64,000 bases of DNA from Ferruginibacter sp. (lineage in GTDB: Bacteria > Bacteroidota > Bacteroidia > Chitinophagales > Chitinophagaceae): positions 186,001-250,000 of the forward strand of contig JAOQAK010000002.1 of assembly GCA_025963635.1 (NCBI GenBank). Direction: 5' to 3'. A program made the position numbers and the translations under genes. The notes beneath the pieces were generated by a model. The model was given only the letters and a program-made list of their open reading frames with translations. It was not told where the DNA came from and made no database searches. Of the stretch, positions 44,672-54,665 are shown one piece after another. Each line of letters starts with the position of its first letter. The first letter of the stretch is position 1.

Positions 44672-47095
44672 ATGACAATAAGTTACAACTGGCTTAGTGA
44701 ATATCTGCCGGAAAAGGTAGAGCCTGAAAAATTGAGTAAAATATTAACTTCCATTGGTCTCGAAGTTGAAAGCCTGGAAAGATATGAGGAGTTGAAAGGT
44801 GGATTGCAGGGCCTTGTAATCGGTGAGGTACTACAGTGCAGTAAACATCCGGATGCTGATAAATTAAGCGTTACCTCTGTTAACACAGGGGACCAGGTGC
44901 TTCAGATTGTGTGTGGTGCACCCAATGTTGCAGCAGGACAAAAGGTGGTGGTAGCAATGATCGGCGCAACCATTTACCCGGTGAATGGCGAGCCAATCAC
45001 CATGAAAAAAGCGAAGATACGCGGAGTGGAAAGTTTTGGAATGATTTGCGCTGCAGATGAAATTGGCCTGGGTAACGACCATGCAGGCATACTGGTGTTA
45101 CCAGCTGATGCGAAAGTGGGCATGGCTGCCGCAGAATATTTTAAACCCTACAATGACTATACGTTTGAAATAGGTCTTACCCCCAACCGTATGGATGCGA
45201 TGAGCCATATTGGTGTGGCAAAGGATGTTTGTGCCTGGCTTTCTCATCACAATAAAAAAGAAACCCATATTAAATCGCCCTTTAAAAATACTTTCAAAGC
45301 CGATCAACAAAGCCTTCAGATGGAGGTGACCATAGAAAACAACCTGGCCTGCCAGCGTTATGCCGGCGTAAGTCTGCAGGGTGTAATCATTGCTGAAAGC
45401 CCTGTTTGGCTGCAACAGCGATTAAAAAGTATTGGTCTCCGGCCAATCAACAATATTGTAGATATCACCAATTTTATTTTACACGAAACGGGCCAGCCAT
45501 TACACGCTTTTGATGCGGACAAAATCACGGGCAAAAAAATCATTGTAAAAAACCTGCCAGATGGAACCCCTTTTGTTACACTGGATGAGAAAGAACGAAA
45601 ATTATCCGGGGAAGACCTGATGATATGTAATGCAACTGCCCCGATGTGTATTGGCGGTGTTTATGGGGGACTCGACAGCGGGGTTACAATGGGCACCAAA
45701 AATATTTTTTTAGAAAGCGCCTGGTTCAATCCGCTTACCATCCGCAAAACTTCTCTAAAACTTGGTATGCGTACAGATGCAGCCACCCGGTTTGAAAAAG
45801 GAGTAGATATCAGTAATACGGTGAATGTTTTGAAAAGAGCCGCAGCGCTGATCAAAGAGATTGCCGGGGGCGAAATAGCCTCCGATATCGTTGATGTTTA
45901 TCCTAGTCCGAAGGCAAAGACCGAAGTGGCACTTAAATATCATTACTTAAAAAAATTAAGTGGTAAGAATTATCACGGCGATACAATTAAAAACATCCTG
46001 ACCGGGCTTGGTTTTGAGATCATCAAGGAAGGGATGGATGATTTAAGGGTGGCGGTTCCTTTTAGCAAGCCGGATATAAGTTTGCCCGCGGATATTGTTG
46101 AAGAGATCATGCGCATTGATGGGTTTGATAACGTTGATATCCCATCAGCTATCACCATTTCTCCTGCGGTTGACACACTTGGAGCGGCGGCGGCTTTTAA
46201 AGAAAAGATTGCGTCCTCTCTTGCAGCGGTGGGGTTTAATGAAATTTTTACCAACAGCATCACCAACAGCGCTTATTATAGCGAAGAAGTATTGCAGACA
46301 ACGGTAAAGATGATCAACAGCCTTAGCGCCGGACTGAATATAATGCGACCGGAAATGATGGAAACCGGGCTGGAAACGGTTGCCTATAATTGTAACCGCC
46401 GAAATACCGATCTGCAGTTATTTGAATTTGGGAAAACTTACCGCACCACTGGCGTAGGCAATTATGAGGAACAGCAGCATTTGAGCATTTATATCACCGG
46501 TAAAAAGCATGCCGACGGGTGGAAGTTAAAAGCTGGCAAAGCGGATTTTTATTTTGCCAAAGGGATCTTTGAAAAAATCGCTGCTGCGATGGGCTTAAAG
46601 ATCAGTAGCTATACCGAGGGAGCAGAAGCTAAAACTGAGCATAGCGTTCGGGCAATTGTAAGGAATGAGGTGGTTTGTACAATCGGAAGCATCCGTAAAG
46701 CAGTATTGGAACGATTTGATATAAAACAACCGGTTTTATATATTGACATCAATTGGGATAAACTGTTGGAATTTGCCGCTTTAGTAAAAATTCGCTTTAC
46801 AGAAATACCGAAATTTCCAGCGGCCACACGTGATCTTTCGATGGTAGTGGATAAGGAACTGGGTTATGAAGCCATTGAAAAAGTAACCTATGGTACCCGG
46901 ATCAATAAATTACAGTCGGTTAACCTGTTTGACGTGTTTGAAAGCGAAAAATTGGGTGCAGGTAAAAAATCGATGGCGGTGAGCTTTACTTTTTTAGATG
47001 AAGAAAAAACAATGACGGATAAGGAAATCGATGCTATGATGGCGAAAATCATTTCATCCTATGAGAAGGAATTGAATGCGGAAATAAGGAAATAA
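44672..47095 (+). CDS. pheT: Phenylalanyl-tRNA synthetase beta subunit
   Basis: PheT forms the alpha2-beta2 synthetase with PheS (not in this window) and carries the editing and tRNA-binding functions. The 807 residues start MTISYNWLSEYLP, then the N-terminal tRNA-binding (EMAP-like) domain with HPDADKLSVTSVNTGD and QIVCGAPNV, the B3/B4 editing domain, a B5 domain with VEEIMRIDGFDNVDIPS, the catalytic-like fold and the C-terminal FDX-ACB domain (FPAATRDLSMVV). It starts a rightward run of genes through rny. Confidence 0.97.
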   Translation: MTISYNWLSEYLPEKVEPEKLSKILTSIGLEVESLERYEELKGGLQGLVIGEVLQCSKHPDADKLSVTSVNTGDQVLQIVCGAPNVAAGQKVVVAMIGATIYPVNGEPITMKKAKIRGVESFGMICAADEIGLGNDHAGILVLPADAKVGMAAAEYFKPYNDYTFEIGLTPNRMDAMSHIGVAKDVCAWLSHHNKKETHIKSPFKNTFKADQQSLQMEVTIENNLACQRYAGVSLQGVIIAESPVWLQQRLKSIGLRPINNIVDITNFILHETGQPLHAFDADKITGKKIIVKNLPDGTPFVTLDEKERKLSGEDLMICNATAPMCIGGVYGGLDSGVTMGTKNIFLESAWFNPLTIRKTSLKLGMRTDAATRFEKGVDISNTVNVLKRAAALIKEIAGGEIASDIVDVYPSPKAKTEVALKYHYLKKLSGKNYHGDTIKNILTGLGFEIIKEGMDDLRVAVPFSKPDISLPADIVEEIMRIDGFDNVDIPSAITISPAVDTLGAAAAFKEKIASSLAAVGFNEIFTNSITNSAYYSEEVLQTTVKMINSLSAGLNIMRPEMMETGLETVAYNCNRRNTDLQLFEFGKTYRTTGVGNYEEQQHLSIYITGKKHADGWKLKAGKADFYFAKGIFEKIAAAMGLKISSYTEGAEAKTEHSVRAIVRNEVVCTIGSIRKAVLERFDIKQPVLYIDINWDKLLEFAALVKIRFTEIPKFPAATRDLSMVVDKELGYEAIEKVTYGTRINKLQSVNLFDVFESEKLGAGKKSMAVSFTFLDEEKTMTDKEIDAMMAKIISSYEKELNAEIRK

Positions 47096-47153
47096 AAATA
47101 TAAAATGGGAAAATCTCATTTAACCTGATTGTCAAATTTGCCAATTGTTTTGC

Positions 47154-47441
47154 ATGAGTGTAGTAGAAGAAAATATCAAACGGGTTAACAATAAACTTCA
47201 GCAGTTGCTGAAGCAATACCAGCAACTGCAAAAAGAAAATGAGCAGTTTAAAGCAAGCATCATTGAACTAAAGACAAGGCAGAAAAATGACCTGGAGCGG
47301 ATTAGCTTGCTGGAGCAACAAGCAGGGATTTTGAAATCCGCAGCCGGACAAATGAACCGGGAAGACAAAAAAATCTACGAAAAAACGCTTGAACAGTATA
47401 TCAGGGAAATTGATAAATGTATTGCTTTATTAAGTGAATAA
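47154..47441 (+). CDS. Small coiled-coil protein upstream of zapA
   Basis: The 95-residue product, MSVVEENIKRVNNKLQQLLK at its start, is almost entirely predicted coiled coil (Leu/Gln/Lys/Glu heptads such as QQLLKQYQQLQKENEQFKA). It ends with YIREIDKCIALLSE. The ATG at 47154 is preferred to an in-frame TTG at 47145. It lies 2 bp before zapA (stop 47441, start 47444), so the two genes are almost certainly co-translated. Position and shape suggest a ZapB-like or otherwise ZapA-interacting division factor, but the sequence alone does not establish it. Confidence 0.8.
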   Translation: MSVVEENIKRVNNKLQQLLKQYQQLQKENEQFKASIIELKTRQKNDLERISLLEQQAGILKSAAGQMNREDKKIYEKTLEQYIREIDKCIALLSE

Positions 47442-47443
47442 TT

Positions 47444-47725
47444 ATGCCCGAACTCATCCCCATCAATATTTTAATAGGCGATAGAACCTATCGGATTAAA
47501 ACGCTTGCCAAAGACGAGGAGGTAATCCGCCGAACACTGAAGACTATCAACGATAAGATAATTGAATTCAAAACGCAGTTTGCCGGCAAGGATATGCAGG
47601 ACTATATTGCTATGGTGATGATATGGTATGCTACTGAAGCAAGCTCGGAAACGAACCCTGCTCTGGAAAAAGAAATGACAGAAGCATTGCTGAAAATGGA
47701 AGAACAAATCGATAAAGCATTGTAA
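47444..47725 (+). CDS. zapA: Cell division protein ZapA
   Basis: ZapA cross-links FtsZ filaments and stabilises the Z ring. The 93-residue product shows the family start VNI-like INILIGDRTYRIKTLAKDEE and the long C-terminal helix (IIEFKTQFAGKDMQDYIAMVMIWYA). The length is typical (90-110). It is in a tight pair with the upstream coiled-coil gene and is followed after 138 bp by rny. Confidence 0.85.
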   Translation: MPELIPINILIGDRTYRIKTLAKDEEVIRRTLKTINDKIIEFKTQFAGKDMQDYIAMVMIWYATEASSETNPALEKEMTEALLKMEEQIDKAL

Positions 47726-47863
47726 ATTACCTACATATCACTTCAAATCACCTCTTTACTCTCCAAAAAATCATTTATCTTCGTTCATTAACCATCTTGC
47801 TCATATTTATAGGTATGGAGAGGATATATAAGATTGTGAACCGATTTAAAACAAAAAAATTCA

Positions 47864-49429
47864 ATGGAGCCAAACATACTTTCCATCATCATAGGAGCGG
47901 TTGCCCTGATTATTGGAATTTTATTGGGAAAATTTATTTTTGCCAAAGACACTAAAAAACAACTGGAAGACGCAGAACAACAGGCACAAAAAATTATTGC
48001 CGATGGCCAGCTACAGGCCGAAAACCTGAAAAAAGAGAAGCTGCTCGAAGCAAAGGAAAAATTTGTTCAGCTAAAATCTGAACATGACCGGGAAGTACTT
48101 CAGCGCACTCAAAAATTCAACGAATCCGAAAACCGCATCAAACAAAAAGAAGTTTCCCTCAACCAAAAGGAGCAGAACGTTGATAAGCAGATCAAAGACA
48201 ATGAAGCTATCAAAGAAACGCTTAACCGCCAGATAGAGGTGGTTAATTTAAAGCGGACAGAGCTGGAAAAGCACCAGGAAGAACATATCCGCAGGTTGGA
48301 AAAAGTAGCCGGTTTATCTGCAGAAGATGCAAAAACCCAGTTGATTGAAGGCTTGAAGCAGGAAGCCCAAACCAAGGCGTTGGTGCTGCAGCAGGAAATT
48401 ATTGAAGAGGCGAAGGTGAAAGCGAATAAAGAAGCCCGCAAAATTGTAATTCAAACCATACAGCGCACTGCCGCAGAACACGCCATCGAAAACTCTATTA
48501 CTGTATTTAACCTCGAGAGTGATGAAATAAAGGGTTCCATCATTGGCCGGGAAGGGCGAAACATCAGGGCCATTGAAGCAGCTACGGGGGTCGATCTTAT
48601 TGTAGACGATACACCGGAAGCGATTGTACTCTCTTCTTTTGATCCGTTGCGCAGGGAAATAGCCCGTTTATCCTTACAAAGATTGGTAGCAGATGGCCGT
48701 ATTCACCCGGCACGTATTGAAGAAGTAGTGGAAAAAACCAAGCGCCAGCTGGATGACCAGGTTATGGAAATCGGCGAACGCACCGCCATGGAACTGGGAG
48801 TACATGGTTTACACAAGGAATTGATAAGAATGGTTGGCCGGATGCGCTTCCGTTCATCTTATGGTCAAAACCTGCTAATGCATAGCCGCGAAACAGCGAA
48901 TCTTTGTGCGATTATGGCGGCAGAGTTGGGAATGAACCCAAAACTCGCCAAACGTGCAGGTTTGCTGCATGATATTGGAAAAGTGCCCGACGAAGAAACC
49001 GAATTGAGCCACGCATTGTTAGGAGCTAAGTTGGCGGAAAAATATGGTGAAAACCCGGCGGTTGTGAATGCAATTGGCGCACACCATGATGAAATGGAAA
49101 TGCAATACGTTATCTCCCCGATCATCCAGGCATGTGACGCCATCAGCGGCGCAAGGCCAGGTGCAAGACGCGAGATCATGCAACAGTACATCCAACGCAT
49201 TAAAGACCTTGAAAATCTTGCGCAGGCGTACCAGGGAGTTGAAAAGGCTTATGCCATACAGGCCGGCAGGGAGCTAAGGGTTATTGTTGAAGCGGATAAA
49301 GTAACTGATGCCGACAGCGACCGTCTCAGTTTTGAGATTGCACAAAAAATTCAAACAGAAATGACTTTCCCGGGGCAGATAAAAGTAACCGTTATCAGGG
49401 AAAAACGAGCAGTGAACATTGCACGTTAA
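47864..49429 (+). CDS. rny: Ribonuclease Y
   Basis: RNase Y is a membrane-anchored endoribonuclease that initiates mRNA decay. The 521-residue protein has an N-terminal membrane helix ([19 protein letters not shown]), a long coiled coil at about 30-200, a KH domain ([25 protein letters not shown]) and the HD domain with HSRETA and [12 protein letters not shown], and the end EKRAVNIAR. It matches the canonical domain order and length. Confidence 0.97.
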   Translation: MEPNILSIIIGAVALIIGILLGKFIFAKDTKKQLEDAEQQAQKIIADGQLQAENLKKEKLLEAKEKFVQLKSEHDREVLQRTQKFNESENRIKQKEVSLNQKEQNVDKQIKDNEAIKETLNRQIEVVNLKRTELEKHQEEHIRRLEKVAGLSAEDAKTQLIEGLKQEAQTKALVLQQEIIEEAKVKANKEARKIVIQTIQRTAAEHAIENSITVFNLESDEIKGSIIGREGRNIRAIEAATGVDLIVDDTPEAIVLSSFDPLRREIARLSLQRLVADGRIHPARIEEVVEKTKRQLDDQVMEIGERTAMELGVHGLHKELIRMVGRMRFRSSYGQNLLMHSRETANLCAIMAAELGMNPKLAKRAGLLHDIGKVPDEETELSHALLGAKLAEKYGENPAVVNAIGAHHDEMEMQYVISPIIQACDAISGARPGARREIMQQYIQRIKDLENLAQAYQGVEKAYAIQAGRELRVIVEADKVTDADSDRLSFEIAQKIQTEMTFPGQIKVTVIREKRAVNIAR

Positions 49430-49464
49430 CCCATTTATTCGGTTCGAAAGCATGTAAAGTTATT

Positions 49465-49490
49465 AATCCGGCATTTTTGCCGGATTTTTT
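49465..49490 (+). terminator. Terminator after rny
   Basis: AATCCGGC and GCCGGATT form an 8-bp stem around ATTTTT, followed by a T-run. It begins 36 bp after the rny stop. Confidence 0.85.
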
Positions 49491-49672
49491 ATGTTGCCGG
49501 ATTAAAGTTTAGCCTGGATTCTAATTGCGACTTCGTTCAACATTTTCAACATTATTGTATCTTCTTTTGCATCGGAATAGAAAGATTTCGGGAATTGAAA
49601 AAATTATCAATTATTCATTATAAAATTATCAATTAAAAACCCTTACCTTCGCAGTCCGAAAAAATAAAGATT

Positions 49673-50038
49673 ATGAACGCAGTAGCTTTTGTACATGAGC
49701 AGTTAACAGCAACACCAACTCTTCCTAAGTTTAAGGCCGGTGATAATATCACTGTAAATTATAAAATTGTTGAGGGTAGCAAAGAGCGTATCCAGAGTTT
49801 TAAAGGAGATGTGATCAAGCGCCAGGGTACAGGTGCCACTGCAACTTTCACTGTACGTAAAATGAGCGATGGAGTAGGCGTTGAACGTTTGTTTCCTTTC
49901 TTCTCTCCAAATATAGAGAGTGTAGTTTTAAACAAAGTAGGTAAGGTTCGTCGTGCTAAATTGTTTTACCTGCGTGAAAGAAGTGGCAAAAGCGCACGTA
50001 TCCAGGAAAAAAGAATGGCTGTGGCGCTTAAAAAATAA
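49673..50038 (+). CDS. rplS: 50S ribosomal protein L19
   Basis: L19 lies at the 30S-50S interface. The 121-residue protein contains the family segments [59 protein letters not shown] and [16 protein letters not shown] (distributed along the chain from residue 20 to 110). The start [11 protein letters not shown] is normal. It is preceded by a T-rich leader with a TACCTTCG-like -7 sequence and followed by a terminator, so it is probably transcribed alone. Confidence 0.97.
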   Translation: MNAVAFVHEQLTATPTLPKFKAGDNITVNYKIVEGSKERIQSFKGDVIKRQGTGATATFTVRKMSDGVGVERLFPFFSPNIESVVLNKVGKVRRAKLFYLRERSGKSARIQEKRMAVALKK

Positions 50039-50061
50039 GCGGACAATAAAGATAATAGCAG

Positions 50062-50089
50062 GCGAAATCCAAATGGGTTTCGCTTTTTT
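50062..50089 (+). terminator. Terminator after rplS
   Basis: GCGAAATCC (50062-50070) pairs with GGGTTTCGC (50075-50083) with one G-U pair, then a T-run. It begins 24 bp after the stop codon. Confidence 0.85.
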
Positions 50090-50254
50090 ATTGCGGTAAC
50101 CCAGCGATTTTTGATGTATACTTGCTAATATGCATTGTCTAGAGCTTTCTTTTTTGAATATTTCAGGGTTTTGTAACTTTATAAAATATAATTTCGTTAA
50201 CATGTTAACAACAGAGTTTTTGGCCCAAAGGGGCTAAAAAGTCAATATTTAATT

Positions 50255-50262
50255 TATCTTTG
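50255..50262 (+). promoter_or_regulatory. -7 box of the tatA gene
   Basis: TATCTTTG fits TAnnTTTG and lies 19 bp before the tatA ATG. No TTG sits at the expected -33 distance. Confidence 0.45.
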
Positions 50263-50281
50263 TTTCTCAAATTAACTAACT

Positions 50282-50563
50282 ATGATAGTTTCAAATGTTT
50301 TAGCAGCGGTCTTTTTATTTGGAATGCCGGGTGGTTCTGAATGGATATTTATTATCCTCGCAATTGTATTGTTATTCGGTGGTAAAAAGATCCCTGAATT
50401 GATGAAAGGGATTGGTAAGGGTATGCGGGAGTTTAAAGATGCTAAGGAAAACGTGAAAAGTGAAATTGAAGAGGGCATGCGTGAAAAAGATAAAGACCAG
50501 GAGCTAAGAGAATTGAGACAGCAACTTCAGCAAGCTAAACAAACACAGGATTTGCCAAAGTAA
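50282..50563 (+). CDS. tatA: Sec-independent protein translocase TatA/TatB family
   Basis: The small subunit forms the Tat pore for folded proteins. The 93-residue product has an N-terminal hydrophobic helix (GGSEWIFIILAIVLLFGGKKIPEL), the typical FGGKKIPEL hinge, an amphipathic helix (MKGIGKGMREFKDAKENVK) and a charged Glu/Lys/Gln-rich tail. The start codon at 50282 gives 14 residues before MPGGSEW; initiation at Met15 (ATG at 50324) is an alternative. TatC is not in the window. Confidence 0.88.
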   Translation: MIVSNVLAAVFLFGMPGGSEWIFIILAIVLLFGGKKIPELMKGIGKGMREFKDAKENVKSEIEEGMREKDKDQELRELRQQLQQAKQTQDLPK

Positions 50564-50653
50564 ATCTTTCGCTCATTAATGTACTAGGCTGAAATAGATG
50601 ACTGGATTTAGTCATTTATTTCAGCCAATTTTATAATTACTAACTTATCAATA

Positions 50654-52114
50654 TTGAATCTGTTTCCGAACATTCAAACCTATCATGAACAATTGCGCAG
50701 CGGAAGTACCAGTTGCGTAGCGGTTGTATCGCACTACCTTGACCGGGTAAAACAGCACAGGCATCTAAATGCTTTTACAGAAATATTTGCTGAAGAAGCT
50801 TTGCAAAAAGCAACTGAACTGGATTCCCAACAAAAAAATGGTGAGTTAACGGGCAGGCTGCATGGCGTGGTTGTGGGGATTAAAGATGTGTTGTGCTATA
50901 AGGATCATAAGGTAACGGCCGCATCAAAAATTTTAGACGGTTTTGTTTCTCTCTATAATGCCACCGCAGTTCAACGGTTGTTGGACGAAGGCGCAATCAT
51001 CATTGGAAGTTGTAATTGCGATGAATTCGCAATGGGTAGCACTAATGAGAATTCGGTTTATGGAAATGTATTAAATGCGCTTGATGAAACAAAGGTACCG
51101 GGTGGCTCCTCAGGAGGAAGTGCTGTGGCAGTACAGGCAGGCATGTGTATGGTGAGTTTGGGTAGTGATACGGGTGGATCGGTAAGGCAGCCCGCTGATT
51201 TTTGCGGGATCATTGGCTTAAAACCAACCTATGGCCGAATTTCAAGATATGGGCTAATCGCTTACGCCTCTTCCTTTGATCAGGTCGGCATTTTTAGTAA
51301 TACGATAGAAGATGCCGCACTAGTTTTGGAAATAATTTCAGGCGCAGACGAATACGATAGTACAGCCTATACGTCCGGGGGAGGTACAACTGGAACCGCA
51401 CAAATTTTTACTGGCGCATTATCACCGGTGGATAGTGAAAAGTTTAAAATTGCCTACTTTCCGGCAGCATTATTTCATTCCTCACTGGACACGGAAATCA
51501 AAGAGAATATTTTATCCCTGATTGATAAATTAAAATCGGATGGCCACACTGTGGAAGCGGTTGAGTTTGACCTGTTGGATCATATTGTTCCGGCTTATTA
51601 CGTGTTAACGACCGCTGAAGCCAGCAGCAATCTTAGCAGGTTTGATGGGGTAAGGTTTGGCCATCGCACAAAAGAGCCCGTGGCAGATTTAACGGAATTT
51701 TATAAGCGCAGCCGAAGCGAAGGTTTTGGCAAGGAAGTGAAGCGGAGGATTTTGCTGGGAACATTCGTGTTAAGTGCAGGATATTATGATGCCTATTTTG
51801 CCAAAGCGCAACAGGTAAGGAGGTTACTGGTAGATAAAACAACAGCCATTTTCAACGATTTTGATGCTATTCTGTTACCAACTGCCCCTACCACGGCAAT
51901 GTCTATTGGTGAAGTCTCTGATGACCCAATTGCAATGTACCTGGCGGATATTTATACTGTTTTTGCTAACCTGGCGGGGCTGCCTGCCATATCCATTCCC
52001 CTGTTTACGCATAGCAATGGCATGCCTTTTGGCCTCCAGGTGCTTACAAATAAAATGGATGAATTAACTTTGCTGCAATTGTCAAATTTGCTGATGCGGC
52101 AATACAAGGCCTAA
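50654..52114 (+). CDS. gatA: Aspartyl/glutamyl-tRNA amidotransferase subunit A
   Basis: GatA releases ammonia from glutamine for the transamidation of Glu-tRNA(Gln) or Asp-tRNA(Asn). The 486-residue protein has the amidase-signature triad: Lys77 (VGIKDV), Ser152 (PGGSSGGS) and Ser176 (DTGGSVR). The spacing matches the known triad. Translation starts with TTG at 50654, and no in-frame ATG lies near. GatB and GatC are not in the window. A lytic transglycosylase gene follows after 13 bp. Confidence 0.95.
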   Translation: MNLFPNIQTYHEQLRSGSTSCVAVVSHYLDRVKQHRHLNAFTEIFAEEALQKATELDSQQKNGELTGRLHGVVVGIKDVLCYKDHKVTAASKILDGFVSLYNATAVQRLLDEGAIIIGSCNCDEFAMGSTNENSVYGNVLNALDETKVPGGSSGGSAVAVQAGMCMVSLGSDTGGSVRQPADFCGIIGLKPTYGRISRYGLIAYASSFDQVGIFSNTIEDAALVLEIISGADEYDSTAYTSGGGTTGTAQIFTGALSPVDSEKFKIAYFPAALFHSSLDTEIKENILSLIDKLKSDGHTVEAVEFDLLDHIVPAYYVLTTAEASSNLSRFDGVRFGHRTKEPVADLTEFYKRSRSEGFGKEVKRRILLGTFVLSAGYYDAYFAKAQQVRRLLVDKTTAIFNDFDAILLPTAPTTAMSIGEVSDDPIAMYLADIYTVFANLAGLPAISIPLFTHSNGMPFGLQVLTNKMDELTLLQLSNLLMRQYKA

Positions 52115-52127
52115 AGCAGCTACAAAA

Positions 52128-53333
52128 ATGAACAAGCTTCTTCTTATATCTTTTTTGTGTTTGCCGTTCCTGCCCGTTTCGGCAGAAAATATTTTTTCAT
52201 CAAAGGGTAGCGGCTTACAGCGGAACCTGCAGGATACGATTTTAGAAGATATCGTAAAGGAGAGCCAACTTATCAAAGAGGTAGTTAAATCCAGGTCGGT
52301 TCCCCAAAAGGAAAAAGTCCAATATTTTAACCAGGTAACCAAGTACGGGTTTAAAAATTTATTTTCCAACTACAGTTATAACACAACGCTTCCCTACAAT
52401 GCACAGATAAATCCGAATGCAGAAATTTTTGTGCAGGATTATATGAAAGCGCATGGAACCTATTTGCAGAATATGAAGGGGTGGGGTCGGCCTTACTTTA
52501 ATTTGATAGAAACTGTGCTGCAGCAATATGGCTTACCAAGGGAGTTAAAATATATCGCTGTCATTGAATCAAACCTGAGCACCGGTGCCACGAGCTATAT
52601 GGGTGCCGGCGGTCCCTGGCAGTTTATGCCTTATACAGCACGGGATTATGGCCTTGTGGTGAACGGCTACCTGGATGAACGGCGCGATTATTATAAAAGC
52701 ACTCACGCGGTAGCAAGGTATTTGCTTGCGCTTTATGGCCAGATGCACGACTGGTTGCTGGTAATGGCGGCATATAACGGTGGACCGGGAAGGGTATATA
52801 GCGCCATGAGAAAAAGCAATAGCAAAAACTTTTGGGATCTTCAATATTATCTCCCTGCGGAATCGCGGACTTATGTAAAGCGCTTTATTGCTACGCACTA
52901 CATCATGGAAGGCTCCGGAGGCGTTACTACGATCGGAGGTGATCAAAGGGCCATGAATAATATTTATACGCCCATCTATAATGCCGGCAGAATAAATGAA
53001 GCGCAGAATACTTCAGATCCAACATCATCTTTATCAACAAAAGAATTGGTGGATGTGGAAATGCTTCCTATTTCGGGGAAGTATAATTCCCTGGTGATTG
53101 CGAAAAACCTGGCAATGGACATTGGTTTATTCAATCACTATAATCCCAATTTTGATGGGGTGATGTCTTCTGCAGGAAATTTTGACCTGCGATTGCCTCC
53201 TGATAAAATGCAATTATTTCTTGCCAATAAATACCCCATTCTCAACGAATCCATCCAGGCATTATTAAGCGGTGCCAGCGTACCGGTGAATAAAATGACA
53301 CTCCAAAAAACAAAAGAAAAGAAAGGTTCCTGA
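52128..53333 (+). CDS. Lytic murein transglycosylase (MltD-like, SLT domain)
   Basis: It cleaves peptidoglycan glycan chains, forming 1,6-anhydro ends, in the periplasm. The 401-residue product begins with a signal peptide (LLISFLCLPFLPVSAE). The SLT domain has the catalytic Glu147 in AVIESNL, followed by GAGGPWQFMPYTARDYGL and a MAAYNGGPGRV motif. The C-terminal 130 residues carry no LysM repeats; they include the predicted linker LPISGKYNSLVIAKNLAMD. It starts 13 bp after gatA and its end is convergent with pabB, with a single base between the stops. Confidence 0.9.
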   Translation: MNKLLLISFLCLPFLPVSAENIFSSKGSGLQRNLQDTILEDIVKESQLIKEVVKSRSVPQKEKVQYFNQVTKYGFKNLFSNYSYNTTLPYNAQINPNAEIFVQDYMKAHGTYLQNMKGWGRPYFNLIETVLQQYGLPRELKYIAVIESNLSTGATSYMGAGGPWQFMPYTARDYGLVVNGYLDERRDYYKSTHAVARYLLALYGQMHDWLLVMAAYNGGPGRVYSAMRKSNSKNFWDLQYYLPAESRTYVKRFIATHYIMEGSGGVTTIGGDQRAMNNIYTPIYNAGRINEAQNTSDPTSSLSTKELVDVEMLPISGKYNSLVIAKNLAMDIGLFNHYNPNFDGVMSSAGNFDLRLPPDKMQLFLANKYPILNESIQALLSGASVPVNKMTLQKTKEKKGS

Positions 53334-53334
53334 A

Positions 53335-54618
53335 TCAACACTCCAGCACCAGTTTTATCATTGCCGCTTTCAATAAGCATTCTTCGTATTCCTCTTCAGG
53401 GTTACTATAGAAGGTAATGGCGCTGCCCGCCTGGAAGGAAAGGTATTTCGATTTAGCATTGTACAGAATGCTCCTGATCACAACATTAAAGTCAGCGTCG
53501 CCATTTGGGGCAATATACCCAATAGATCCTGAAAACAATCCCCGTTTGGTGTATTCATATCGCTCAATAATTTCCATTACCCGCTTTTTGGGGGCACCGG
53601 TCATACTACCCATCGGAAAGGTTGCTTTTACCACGTCAATCCAGTCTGTATTTTCTTCAAGATCGCCCCTGATGGTGCTGATCATCTGGTGTACCTGCGG
53701 AAAACTGTAAATACCGAATAGTTCATCCACCCGTACGGTTCCCTCTTTGCAAACGCGGCTAAGATCATTTCTTACCAGGTCTACTACCATCACGTTTTCA
53801 CTTCTTTCCTTTTCGCTGTTGATAAGGTTTTGCCTGCTTAAATTGTCGGCTTCGCTGTTTGCTAAATTGCGTTTGGCCGTTCCCTTTATAGGTTGGGAAA
53901 AGATGGTGTTGCCCTCTTTTTTGAAATATCTTTCAGGGCTGGCGCAGATGCAATACCGATCGTTCAATCTATACAAAGCCGAAAATGGATTGGGCGAAAG
54001 ATGTAGTAGTGAACTATACACACACAAGGGGCTGATGACGGCATTAGTGGCATAAAATTCCTGGCAAAAATTCACTTCATAACAATCACCACGCAGGATA
54101 TGCTGCTGCAGCTTTTTTACAATGCTAAGATAATCTTCCGGTGAAATCCTGCTCTTAATCGTGACGGGTGAAGCAGGGTCCTGTAGTATCAATGCGCTGT
54201 GCGATTCAATAGCTGTAAAGATTGCCTCAGCGTCTTCGTCACAAGAAATGGTTAGCTCCTTTTCATTCAATTGCAGCACCATTTCCGGAACAAAAAAATG
54301 GCAATCCGGAAAACCGATCTCATCATCATTCATTGAGCTTAGTTGCTCCGTTTCATTTTTAAGATCGTATCCCAAATGTCCAAATAACCATTCCCCCTGC
54401 TTCCCGGCAAACTCTTTTAGTGAGTGGAAAACATTTCCCGCATCTGCCTCGATATTTCGTTTAGCCCCAACAGCGAGCATACATTCAAAAGCCGGTGATT
54501 GAAATTGATACTGCCGGTTGTCCAGTAAACAAAAAATGTTGAACGGTTGTACCCAGTTCAACATTTTATTTCTGAATTCTTTAAAATTATCTACCGGAAA
54601 AGAAATAGGTTTTTTCAC
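53335..54618 (-). CDS. pabB: Aminodeoxychorismate synthase component I
   Basis: It converts chorismate and glutamine-derived ammonia to 4-amino-4-deoxychorismate for folate synthesis. The 427 residues show the chorismate-binding core: GDCYEVNFCQEF, SPERYF, PIKGTAKR (Lys245, the nucleophile that distinguishes PabB from TrpE, which has Ala here), SEKERSENVMVVDLVRNDL and GSMTGAPKKRVMEIIERYE with a final AGSAI block. It is fused to no amidotransferase, and no pabA is adjacent. Its stop nearly abuts the lytic transglycosylase stop. Confidence 0.92.
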   Translation of the reverse strand: MKKPISFPVDNFKEFRNKMLNWVQPFNIFCLLDNRQYQFQSPAFECMLAVGAKRNIEADAGNVFHSLKEFAGKQGEWLFGHLGYDLKNETEQLSSMNDDEIGFPDCHFFVPEMVLQLNEKELTISCDEDAEAIFTAIESHSALILQDPASPVTIKSRISPEDYLSIVKKLQQHILRGDCYEVNFCQEFYATNAVISPLCVYSSLLHLSPNPFSALYRLNDRYCICASPERYFKKEGNTIFSQPIKGTAKRNLANSEADNLSRQNLINSEKERSENVMVVDLVRNDLSRVCKEGTVRVDELFGIYSFPQVHQMISTIRGDLEENTDWIDVVKATFPMGSMTGAPKKRVMEIIERYEYTKRGLFSGSIGYIAPNGDADFNVVIRSILYNAKSKYLSFQAGSAITFYSNPEEEYEECLLKAAMIKLVLEC

Positions 54619-54665
54619 GTAATTATTTTTTCCCTGCTACCAATTCCAACGAGGTTCCGGAGAGA

